Translations under genes and position numbers: made by a program
Notes under the pieces: generated by a model
Seen by the model: only the letters and a program-made list of their open reading frames with translations
Told to the model about the DNA's origin: nothing
Database searches by the model: none
Shown here: in pieces, positions 52,490-62,500 of the stretch
Position numbering within the stretch: the first letter of the stretch is position 1
Layout of the letters: each line of letters begins with the position of its first letter
Assembly: GCA_033558025.1 (NCBI GenBank)
Contig: JAUCEF010000013.1
Span: forward strand, 799,001-863,000
Direction: 5' to 3'
DNA length: 64,000 nucleotides
Source of the DNA: Phytophthora sp. 'mugwort'
Taxonomy: Eukaryota > Oomycota > Peronosporomycetes > Peronosporales > Peronosporaceae

Positions 52490-53622
52490 TCAGGACGTGG
52501 CGGCAACCGCGTTGGACATCTGCTCGCGCGCGATCGCGAAGATGGCAACGAGCGAAGCCAACTGCAGTTCCTCCGTAGTACCATTAGACAGGCGGTGCTC
52601 GAGTTTGGCCAGCTCGTCGTATAAATACATGCGGCATCGCAGCGGCAGCTCCAGTTCCGTAGTGCAGCGGTACACGTCCTGCAAGATATCGCTGGTAGCG
52701 TAACCCTTAAGCGTCTGCATCTCAGCGCACTTGCGCACAGCCGTCGTGAAGTTCTCATTGAAGAGCCACTGGGTCACCGACTCGATGTCTTTCGGCAGTG
52801 GGTTGCCTGTACACAAGTACACATTAGCCTCGTTGACGACATCGTGGGCCATAGACGTCGCCTGCAAGATGTTGAGGATGCGACGCATGTCGCCCTGACC
52901 CAGACGCAGGATGGCCTTAAAGCCGTCGTCCGTCATGTTTAATCTGACAGAAACAGAAACAACAGACGCACAAACCAATTAGAACCCGTAGAATCACGAA
53001 AGGATATTGCGACAACGCACTTCTCCAACTGCGCAATATGCTTGACGCGGCCGCTGACTTGGCTCTCGTTCAACGGGGCGAAACGGAAGCGCGTGCATCG
53101 CGACTGCAACGCCGGGATGATCTTGCTTACGTAGTTGCAGATGAGACAGAAGCGCGCATTCTTCGTGTATTTCTCGATAACGCGGCGCAGCGAGAACTGC
53201 GCGTCGTTGGTCATGGAGTCGGCCTCGTCCAGGATGATGAGCTTGACGCCCTGGCTGAAAAGCTTCTTGGTGCCGGCGAACTCCTTAATCTGGTTGCGCA
53301 CCACGTCGATGCCGCGGTCGTCCGACGCGTTGAGCTCCAGCACCATAGAGCCGTAATTCTTTCCATACAGCCTCCGCGCCGCCGCTATGATCATAGACGT
53401 CTTGCCCGTGCCCGGGGGTCCGTAGAACAGTAGGTGCGGCAACTTCTGCGCGTCGATCAAGCGGTTGAGTGTCGAGATGATCTCCTGGTGCGCAATCAGG
53501 TCGTCCAGCGACGACGGACGGTACTTCTCCACCCACGGCCACGACTCGGTCGACCGGTTGCGGCTCGAGATTCCCTCGAACGCGGGCGCGTCCTCCGCCG
53601 ACGTCATCTCCACGTCCGCCAT
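52490..53622 (-). CDS. RFC5: Replication factor C subunit (RFC5/yeast Rfc3 type)
   Basis: Two exons (53622-53021 and 52943-52490, 77-bp intron) encode about 351 residues, close to the human 340. Motifs: PWVEKYRPSSLDDLI (29-43), Walker A GPPGTGKT (68-75), ELNASDDRGID, Walker B LDEAD (131-135), and SRC arginine finger (174-176) in PALQSRCTRFRF. After the splice, GQGDMRRILNILQATSMA and the C-terminal collar follow. ASDDRGID and the DMRR(A/I)LNILQ block match the RFC5 subunit better than RFC2 or RFC4. RFC loads PCNA onto primer-template DNA using ATP. ATG 53622 is chosen because the upstream extension (to 53784) runs through promoter-like sequence. Confidence 0.92.
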
Positions 53623-53987
53623 CTCCGCGCGATCCGATGAATGATAAAGGAAGCGGTTGGTTATTCGACGCGGAGATGCGCCATTGGGTGAAAACGGAAA
53701 CATCAGCCAATCCGAAGCGGTGCTATGAAAAGGTACCGTATAATACTTGTCCTTTCGAACAACTTGTCCATTTCGACAAGTCACATTCTACCAATCAGCT
53801 GCCCATATTTGAGGTGTGCACTGTACCATGTAACCATTTGTCCATTCTGACAAGAGTACAAGAGTTTCAGTAATGCACGTGTACATCATCGACCGTTAAC
53901 GTGCGTGTTAGGCTTGCTTGCAGAGTAAGGACCAAATATACAGACCTAAGCGAGGGGAAGAGGGCTTGCGGCACGCGGGTCCGTGCG
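53623..53987. other. RFC5 upstream region, no gene seen
   Basis: Contains the presumed RFC5 promoter. Repeated TTGTCCATTTCGACAAG-like and TTGTCCATTCTGACAAG stretches (about 53762-53782 and 53836-53856) form a 74-bp spaced direct repeat with an internal inverted CTTGTC motif. No coding frame. Confidence 0.45.
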
Positions 53988-54238
53988 TATTATCCCGGCC
54001 ACCGAACCTCGGACGGATTTTACCCTGTTATATGAAGCATATCCTGTTATAAAACCTATAGCAGCAGTTAGATATAAGGGGTAAAAATGGGTGAGAATCC
54101 GAATTGTGGTCAGTTTTTGCGACTTCGGAGTGCCTCCCCTTCTAATCAGCTACATGTATTAAAAAGTGCAAGTAAATCTCGTGTTTTTGTTTGCAATTGC
54201 CCGGTTGCCACGTAGGTGCTCGCCACGATCTTGATTGG

Positions 54239-54452
54239 TTGAAGACCGGAACCAGCTGGTTTTTCCATCATGCTATTCCATTATCGCACCTTATTCTGGA
54301 AGGGAGCTCTTAATTATCCAGATTAAATTAATTATCCAGATTAAGAGCTCCCTTCCAGAACAAGGTGCGATAATGGAATAGTATGATGGAAAAACCAGCT
54401 GGTTCCGGTCTTCAATCTGGAAGGGAGCTCTTAATTTGGATAATTAGAAGCT
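54239..54452. repeat. Near-perfect 76-bp-arm palindrome plus a third half-copy
   Basis: Arms 54239-54314 and 54340-54415 are reverse complements with about 74 of 76 matches and a 25-nt AT-rich spacer. A further shorter hairpin from the same unit (CTGGAAGGGAGCTC ... GAGGGAAG-type arms) occupies 54416-54452, followed by another copy of CCAGAACAAGGTGCGAT. GGAGCTCTTAATCTGGA recurs at about 56410-56427 on the far side of the mariner transposase. Confidence 0.85.
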
Positions 54453-54719
54453 CCCTTCCAGAACAAGGTGCGATATTAAGTTCATTTGAACCACAACAAG
54501 GGGGGCCTTAAGGCCAAAAGACCCGACGTACCGCCACCATTCGTTTCATGTGCGCAGCTCCACAAGGCGTCAAGTTTTGGCGCCAACCTGGTGAAAAGCG
54601 TGAGTGGCGTTCTTCTTCCACAATGAAAATTGACTGCCATTGCAAGATTCAGCCCCTCCCGACCAAGTTGAACCAACATCACCAACCATGACTTAATCCG
54701 CACCACTCAGGACCACGCT

Positions 54720-55020
54720 GTCCATGCCCGCGCTGGCCTCGACCTCGTATGCACCGGACTTGACCGCGTCCGTACACAACTCGACCAACGCGCTGGCGAC
54801 CTACTTGACCACCGGGACTGTGCTGCACCCGACCACCGCGCCCGTGCTGGACTCGACCACCGCGTACGCGCTGGCCTCCACCACCACAAAAGCGCTGAGG
54901 TCGACCACGGACTCGACCACGGTGCCCCTGCCGTTATCCATTGAGTTCACGAACATGACACTCTTCGAAAGGGCGGGAGAGGACATAGCGCCAGTTAAAA
55001 CAACCATGCCGACCGCTCCC
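54720..55020. repeat. Degenerate short tandem repeats (CGACCACCGCG type)
   Basis: Imperfect repeats of roughly 24-30 bp built on CTCGACCACCGCG and GCGCTGG, giving Thr/Ser/Ala-rich frames on the plus strand and Arg/Ser-rich frames on the minus. It lies just before the mariner transposase. Not a credible gene. Confidence 0.5.
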
Positions 55021-55062
55021 GTCGCCGCATCCGCAACCTTACAGCGGGTGAGCTGGACCAGG

Positions 55063-56301
55063 TGGTCCAGTGTCTACTGACACGTCTAAAGAATGGGTCG
55101 CCACGGAAAGGGGACAAGGCTGAGGTAGTTACACACCTTCACCTGCATGTCAAGACGGGGTGCCGTATCTGGAAGCGTGCCGAACGCGAGATGCAGCGAT
55201 CGGGGGTCTACCGCGCCGTTTCCCGTAAGCACAACAGCGGGCGTCGGCACCGAAACCGTAGCCAAGCCCTCTAGGCTCTATGGCAGACGGCAACACTTTT
55301 TCGGGAGTTAAAGCGCGGCAGTCTGCGCTCCCATAACAGTGTGGTCCGCCTAATGCTGACCGATGAAAATAGCGAACGCGGCTGGCGTTTTGCTTGGAGC
55401 ACGTTACAAGACATGCATGCTCTTCTCTGGTATGTATAACACTGTGCATCTGGATGAAAAGATGTTCTACATTACGGAGCCGCAGCGGCGCTTCCTGTTG
55501 CTGCCGGATGAACCTGCACCGACGCGACGCGTGAAGAGCAAGCGTTTCATGACTCGTATGATGATGTTAGTAGCCATCAATAAGCCTCATTATACGGATG
55601 GAAAGTTTTTCGACGGGAAGCTCAAAATTTGGGCCTCTACGAAGCAAGTGGCTGCTAAACGGTCTAGTGCGCGTCGACCTGCTGGAACGCTCGAGACGAA
55701 GGAGGTCTCAGTGACTAAGGACACCTATCGCGAGAAGCTGGTGACTAAAGTGCTTCCGTCAATTTGCGCGAGATGGCCAACCGACGGGCGGGTGATCCTT
55801 CAGCAAGACAACGCTCCCGCTCACATCACCCCGTCCGACCATGATTTCGCTGTCGCTGTTGAGCGCTGCAATAGGCAGGTGGAGCTGCGATGTCAACCTC
55901 CTAACAGCCCCGACATGAATTGTTGTGACCTTGGCGTTTTTACAACGATCCAGTCTCGGCAGAGGAAGAAGTCAGCTCGCAGCCTCGATGGCCTCATCGC
56001 GGCCACGACGGAAGCGTATTGGGAGCTGCCACCCTGTGTATTGAATGCTGCGTTTTTAACGTTGCAGAGCTGTATGGACTTGTGCATCCAAGCCGACGGA
56101 GACAATGACTTCAAGCCACCTCACATGGGCAAGAAGCGACTGGAGCGGGAGGGCAGACTCCCGATGCGTCATTTCTGCTCGCCAAAGACAGCTGAAATCA
56201 CCGCAGCATTGCCCCGTCCACCACACAACAGTATAGTTAGTTCAGATAAGACTTGGGAGCTCATGTTCTGGAACAATAACAAAAAATACATTACACCTTA
56301 A
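55063..56301 (+). pseudogene. Plant-type mariner (DD39D) transposase, nearly intact catalytic half
   Basis: 55363-56301 is an open frame of 312 residues with all three catalytic motifs: VHLDEKMFYI (first Asp), ILQQDNAPAH (second Asp) and QPPNSPDMNCCDLGVF (third Asp). The count from the second to the third Asp (CCDLG) leaves 39 residues between, the DD39D spacing of plant-type mariner-like elements. LPDEPAPTRRVKSKRF and AGTLETKEV are also family blocks. The N-terminal DNA-binding part (55063-55300, RKGDKAEVVTHLHLHVK and the segment NSVVRLMLTDENSERG) is in another frame with a stop at 55272, so the gene is broken, but only lightly in its catalytic region. Confidence 0.85.
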
Positions 56302-56559
56302 GGCTAGTAAGCAACCTACTTTGCTACCCTACTTGCTATTTGGGATCGATTTGGGTCATGTGGACCCAAACATTGGGTACGAAGTCTGGAACAATATAAA
56401 ACGTTTAATGGAGCTCTTAATCTGGAATGGAGTGGTAATCGTAAATGACTGTCATTTATTCAATGGTGGCCATAAAACGTGATTCTGAGAAAAATACTAA
56501 CCTTGTTAGAAAAAAACTGCAAATTTAATATGTATTGTGTATAACTAGCCAATGGGTCA

Positions 56560-57248
56560 CTCGCTTTTATATCGCACCTTGTCTTCATCTATCCAAGAGA
56601 GCTGAGCCGTGTGGTGCAAATTGCAAGCAGTCTCGTCCAGATAAACTTCAGGTCGACCAGGGAAGTTCCTCCGTTTCAAATTCGCGACCCCGTTGGCAAA
56701 TATTGCTTGCGGAAGGCAACATTTGCTACCGATTCTGCCATTATGTTGCGAGATTTACCTTTAATAATCTCATACCCATTCTTCTGAGCACGCGACGGGG
56801 GGACCTTACCGAACAATAATGTTATGCTCTTCCTTAAGAACCTTTGCCAGTTTAGGTGCCACAACAGGCTTTCCACTCTTGTTCATTTTGGTGGCTAACT
56901 CGCGAACGATAGCGTGCAAACTCTCCCGTATTTGCGTTTTCGACCAAATGGCTTCGAACCTTCCATCTATTATAAATTCGATTTCGACCAATGAAATGTT
57001 AAAATTGTTAATTAACTACAACATGTCAGCTGACGACGTACCGAGCTGAAGTCGGCATCGTGGTGTTGCTCCCAGGCAGCCCAGATCGAAGAGATATTGC
57101 TCTTCGGAAAGCCCAAGCACTGGAGGACAGGATTGCGCACATCACCTTTCCATAGGTGCGGCGCCGCGGTCTTCTTTGCGCGGAAGTTCTCGTAGGTCTT
57201 CACCACCAGCCGCTTTTCGGCAGGAGATAATTTTTTACTGGGCGTCAT
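56560..57248 (-). pseudogene. Tc1/mariner transposase, N-terminal half only
   Basis: The minus strand from ATG 57248 reads MTPSKKLSPAEKRLVVKTYENF and SNISSIWAAWEQHHDAD (DNA-binding part). It then passes through frameshifts to EIEFIIDGRFEAIWSKTQIRE, PKLAKVLKEEHNIIVR, AESVANVAFRKQYL and RPEVYLDETACNLHHTA, holding the first catalytic Asp. The reading stops near 56560. The rest of the DDE domain is absent from the window. It sits in the right position and orientation to be the original transposase of the 53990-57416 element. Confidence 0.75.
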
Positions 57249-57418
57249 TTGGCTTATGGCGGCCGAGCCGCGTAGCTCTGTGAATATATTTAGATGCGTA
57301 GCTTTCTAATGTGGGTGGTCCCATTCAATTTGAGCAATTGGTTGCCAGGAACCGTTCTTCTTAAATTATAAGTTTTTATATTAGCATTTCCGTCCGAGGC
57401 GTTTTGGCCGGGATAATA

Positions 57419-58143
57419 GGGTGAAAGCTTGCGGAATAACGTTTCAAAACTTGCTCAGATCGCAGATTACCGGTAATATGTCGTGCAGATTGTTTTTTTT
57501 TTTGTCTTTTTTGCATCTGGGTGTCGGATCGGACGTATTATTATAAATATACGGTAACCTCATCACAAATACATACTTTTAAGCACGGTAGGTACAGTGT
57601 ACTGTATGTGTATACCCAACTCTTACCTATTTTAACTGGTGTTGGCGACATAGATTATTGCAAGCTGCAAATACCGCGATCGAAACAGATGCTGCGAGCA
57701 CCTTCAAGCTCAAATATACAAGACTGTGCTGGAGCATTCACCATGAAGTTCTTGCAGGCAGCCAACAAAATGTTGTCAACCACTGGCAAAGACTGGATCA
57801 GCTAATACTGCCTCCGGTCTCGTGGCTTCATCAAAGCCAATGTCGATTCGTCATTGAAGATATCAGACGTTGTCACATGCCGGATCCGCCGAAAATGGGG
57901 TGGTAATTTTCTGCTGCCGGATGAGAGTATCATTTATCGAATGATGAAGGTTTTAGGTACAGCATTGAAGCAAAATTGCCCGTACAATAAACCAACACTA
58001 TGTTTTGCAGTCTTCGGTCTTTTTTTTTTTCCTCCCCTGCGTCGATTTTCGCCTTCGAGTTCCCGAGCTACCAAGACACGGCGCATTCCGCGATAGCGAC
58101 GACCGAAGTAACTTATCAGCAACGAACAAGCCCCGCAGAAATC
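57419..58143. other. Intergenic, promoter of LEA-like member 4
   Basis: AT-rich with poly-T runs near 57491 and 58019. Open frames at 57521-57805 and 57658-57906 have no recognisable domain. The stretch just before the ATG (GATTTTCGCCTTCG, CGACCGAAGTAACTTATCAGC) is presumed 5' UTR. Confidence 0.45.
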
Positions 58144-59062
58144 ATGGCGTCTACTGACCCACAGGAACTCGAGAAGCTGCAGGAACAGATCCACAAGGGC
58201 GCGGAGGAGACCAAGACGTACCTCGAGACGGTAAGAAGCTGGCTGCAATGGAGGCACCCCCATCTCATCTAACTCTTCTGTCTCTAAATGGTCACTGCAG
58301 CTTAAGGCCAAGCTGGCCGAGTACGATGCGCAGTACAGCGTCTCCGAGACGGCCAGCTCCTACCTGCAGGCGGCTATTGAGCGCACGCACAAGTCGGTGG
58401 ATGAGCTCAAGGAGCTGGGAGAGTCGCTCAAAGAAAAGTCCAAGAGCACGTCGGCGCCAGTCGTAGACGTGGCCAAGGCCTCGTTCAGCAAGGTGCAGGC
58501 GGCCCTCGATGGACTGAAAGAACGCGGTCGCAGCTACGACGATAAGTTCCGCGCCAGCGTCACGAGCTCCGTGAGCTCGGTCAAGGGAGGCGTCTCGTCA
58601 GCTTCGAGCTCTGTGTCCACGTCCATCGAGCACATTGTCGTGGCCACACGTGAACGCAGCAGCTCGAGCTTTGAACAGCTTAAAGATACGCTCTTCAGCG
58701 CTGGATACGGTGCCTATGTCGTCGCGGGTGGCGTCGTAGGCAAGGCCGAGGAGCTGGACGGCCGCTACGGCGTTGTGGGCACCGTCTCGGGCGTCGTGGG
58801 CGCTGTAGCTGGCAAGGTATCGGACCTGGATCGCGCCTTGGGGGTGTCGGCTACAGCCATGAAGATGGACGAACAGGTGACGGGTGGCATCGGCACGGAC
58901 CTCGTTAACAAAGGCGTCGTGCTCGTCAACAACTCAGTGGAGTATGTGACTGGCGCGCTGCAGCAGGCCAAGATGGCGGCTACCGAGGAGTCCAAGGAGA
59001 AGGCGCCCAAGACCGTCGAGGACGCGACAGACGTGACTAAGCCGGCTCGGAAGGACGCGTAG
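58144..59062 (+). CDS. LEA-like helical protein (family member 4)
   Basis: Exons 58144-58230 and 58301-59062 with a 70-bp phase-0 intron encode about 282 residues. The N-terminal part (ASTDPQELEKLQEQIHKGAEE, shown by its parts QELEKLQEQ and YLET|LKAKLAEYDAQY) aligns to the other three members. The C-terminal part is hydrophobic-helical, with GRYGVVGTVSGVVGAVAGKV and LDRALGVSATAMKMDEQV, then VEYVTGALQQAK. The last segment resembles the helical tail of plant RRM proteins of the BPA1/VIP1 type and matches LEA-like member 1. The intron is at the same codon position and phase as in member 1. Membrane or lipid-surface association is plausible from the Gly/Val/Ala-rich segment. The function is not known. 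Confidence 0.85.
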
Positions 59063-59597
59063 ACCTCGCGAGCATCTGGTGGGCCAGCATTCGCATCTTG
59101 GGTAGTTTATACCCTCAATATATCCCTTCTTTTTAGTCCACACCGCAGCAGCAGCAATCACCATGACCAGCTCTTCAACACATACAATGCATTAATCAAG
59201 CCGTGGTTAAAGAGTGACGATGTTGGTTGCTGCGACACCATCATGGAGATGGTTCAGTTCAACCGCCGGCTATATATGGGGAATTGTAGCAGACAAATAC
59301 GGCGCGCCCGTTGACTGCGATAAAATTCGTGGACCTGTAACGCAGGCAGGTCAAGCGAAGTCAACAGCTTGGAAGGCGAGAAACTCGTACTAGTTGAAGT
59401 GAGTGCGTCTGCTGGTCGATTGAATTGATACGTTGCAAGTCGAGATTTCTCGCCCTCTACCTCGTGATTCCTTGTCGCGATCGAAGGGACCGGTCGCCCT
59501 TGCGCATGTGCCCACTGAATCAGCATTCTCTTGGCCCCTGACGAGAACGAGCCGATCCGCTAGCATTGTCCCGATCCAGTCTTCTATTCAACTAAAG
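59063..59597. other. Intergenic, no gene seen
   Basis: 3' region of LEA-like member 4 and upstream region of the potassium channel gene. An open frame runs into the channel start from a TTG at 59433, but no ATG occurs before 59598, so it is treated as 5' UTR. Confidence 0.5.
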
Positions 59598-62500
59598 ATG
59601 CACTCGACTCGCAAATGGAAGCGGCCCGTGGTGCGCGATCTGCTACGACGCTTCGCTAAACGGATGAGACGAACCATTAAGCGGAGGATGAAAGGTGAAA
59701 GCAGACGACAATGGATTGAGAGAAATCTACATGACTCAGAAGCTGGCATCGTGCTGGATCTAATCCAGTGTCTACTTAGGTGAGGATTGCCATTCAGGTT
59801 CAACTAAACGGGAACGTATACTAACGAAGATGAAATTGTCAATGCAGCTCGGTAATGGTGGTTTCCATTATCAAGTTGAACTGGACAAATCCTGACACAA
59901 ATTTTACGACTGGGTATCTCGTGATCGACACAATTAATCTCCTAGCGACGCTAGCGAATCTTGGCCTAAGGTACGTGAGATTACTTTTATTTCCAACAGG
60001 GCTACACTTGACTTGCTTTACTGGTGACAGATTCTATTCAGCGAGTAATCGCAGGAGCTTCTTGTTCCACTGGTTATCCGTAGTGGAGATAATTTGTGTG
60101 TTGCCACTTCTCGCGGAATTTATCACGGGGACAGCAGATTCGGCCTCAAATACCTACGCCTTTCGCTTGGTGATGATGCTGCGAGTGATGCGGTTACTGC
60201 AGTTTTATCGACTGCTGCGACTCGCAAAAACGGCTAAGATCCGCCAAGGACTGCTCATCTGCTTGACTATAGCATGCATTATTATTTGTGCAGCCATCTT
60301 TATGCAGGTATAAGAATGCTGTGGAACGTTCGTGAACAAATTAAATGTGGTCACTTATGCGAGTATTTTTTTTTACTTTTTACCTAGACCATCGAATACT
60401 GCGACCCTGTGTACAAAGGGACCCAAATTTCGGGTGAAAATTGCCAAGACATGACGTTCTTAGACTCCATTTACTTTGTTTGTATTACGATTACAACTGT
60501 CGGGTACGTGAAAACATTTTCTAGAAGTGGTTATTACTGGTGCTCATTGATTATTTTGTGGCGTAGGTTTGGAGATGTCGCTCCGAAATCAGGTTTAGGC
60601 AAAGCATTTGATGTGGGGCTCATCTTTTTCGCTGGAGCCTTGATTCCTATTGAGATCAGCGGATATTCGTATATACTCAGCCGCGAGGTAAGTGTTTCTT
60701 AATGGGAGGAAAATATCATATCCTGGCATCTAACAGCATTTTGTGTGTGGTGCAGACGGCGTTTGACAAGAAATATGAGCCCGATAGGAGTACCCAGCAT
60801 GTTCTACTCTGTGGCGAAGTGGAGAACGGAGCATTATTATTTTTTCTGCACAATTGGCTTCATAAGGATGAAGAGCGTCGTTCTCGCCGCAAGGTTGTGA
60901 TTCTCGCACCAACTTTACCATCCAATGACCTACGAAGAGTCCTGCTGCACCCGGACTACGAACAGCGGGTAATCTACCTTCAAGGTTCAGCAATGGTTGC
61001 CGCGGATCTACAACGTGCTGCAGCGCCAACTGCTGAATTTTGCTTTGTGATGGTAAAAAAGCACAGCGGATCTTTGGATCAAAATGACACAGCGGCCAAT
61101 CTCATCACGTGCTCCGTGCGCAAGAACAATCGGCATGGTACTGGAGCAGACTTGCTTAATATTTGTAGTTTGCCGAGAGAAATATTAACTATCTGACGGT
61201 TCATTCTGTCGATATGTTGAGTTAGCACCACTCCACGTTCAAGTTTCCAAGTTCGATAACACCCGACACTTTCATATTTCTGGGGCTACAGCAGTCATCT
61301 GCTTGGAACAGCTGAAGCTGGCATTTTTCGGGAAATGTTTATGGGTTCGAGGACTAAATCCTTTTTTAGGAAACCTCATCCAGAAGTACACTCACACAGA
61401 GGAGTGCAGGTACAATGAGTTCATGCCAACAGAAAAAAACGTTTCTTTGGTTTGCCCGTATTTATCTATAACGTTTTTTGTTGTTGTTTTTTTGCTGTTT
61501 TCAGAGGATATTGGTTATCGGATTATTTATCAGGGTGCGAAAACAAGATCTGTGAAGCTGCCCTCCCACCATTTCTTCTGAATATGCCATCCTACAGTGC
61601 TCTTGCCGTGCTATTTTATCGCGAATTTGGGGTGCCAATCGTTGGTTTGCGAACGATCGAAGACACGACGACCATTTACCCCGTTGATGAAGAGCTCTCA
61701 GATGCGAATTTCTTAAGTGTTTTTTTCATTGGCCGAGGGAACGACATCGCTTCGAAAATCGAGAAATTAACCCCTGCCGTTTTCACTCGCCATCCTGATA
61801 TCGCTCCAGCGTCACTCGGTGTCAGTGCGAATCGCAACATTCGGACTGTGGCAACCATACTAAGCGCCGCGATTGAACACAAAATACCCTTCGGACGTCG
61901 ACTTTCTGTGGGATTTGGGCGCGACCGTCGCACTAGTTCCTCCCCAGAAAAAGTCATGGTGAGGGTGAATACGAAAGGACTTTTATCTGCAAAAAGCTTC
62001 CGGATGAGCATGTTTTCCACGCGAACATTGGACAAGATCGCACCAGTAGACCGAGAAGTGGAGGAGACAGTGCTCGTCTCTCATGAGGATAACCGACTGG
62101 ATGCTCGACGCTTCTCTACGGCTCATACCGACTCGGCGCACATCACACCTGATGAAAATTACTCATTGGGCAATCCTTCCGACACACCAGAAACACTAGA
62201 GCACAAACCTTTAAGACCAATTGTTCCAGTTATCGCCTTGACTCCTGCTGAGTTAGTGAAAAAGGCGACAACACCGCGTGGTCGCACGAGAGATCCCGTC
62301 GTAAAACCTTTGTCAAGTAGGATACCACTAAGTGCCAGAAGTACCAGAAGTACTCAAGAGCAGAGTACACGAGATGGGAGCGTCTGGGAGTCTTCGAACA
62401 AACATCCAAGTGACAAAGCAGTGTCGGGCGAAACACCAGGACCAACACCAAGTCCCAGTGTTGGAGATTTGTTCACACACGGATCTCGAGAAACTGCGCG

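Larger units (their letters stand above)
53988..57418. mobile_element. Tc1/mariner element with TA duplications and nested DNA
   Basis: The left end reads TA then TTATCCCGGCC (TA 53988-53989, TIR from 53990). The right end is GGCCGGGATAA then TA (TIR to 57416, TA 57417-57418). The TIR similarity extends about 30 bp (CCTCGGACGG shared). TA target duplication and TIR type fit Tc1/mariner. The 3.43-kb interior holds a truncated minus-strand transposase next to the right end (56560-57248), a plant-type mariner transposase on the plus strand (about 55063-56301), and a large palindrome (54239-54415). The C-terminal half of the minus-strand enzyme is missing, so the interior has been replaced or invaded. 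Confidence 0.8.

Noticed and set aside
53623..53784. N-terminal extension of RFC5
   Set aside because: The in-frame extension contains promoter-like repeats, and RFC5 family proteins start near the chosen Met.
54724..55080. Thr/Ser-rich plus-strand frame resembling a mucin-like surface protein
   Set aside because: Built from short degenerate repeats next to a transposase. No signal peptide, and the frames on both strands are equally open.
54461..56583. ACAAGGTGCGATA as terminal inverted repeats of the inner mariner element
   Set aside because: The right copy is explained as coding sequence of the minus-strand transposase, and no TA duplication flanks either site.
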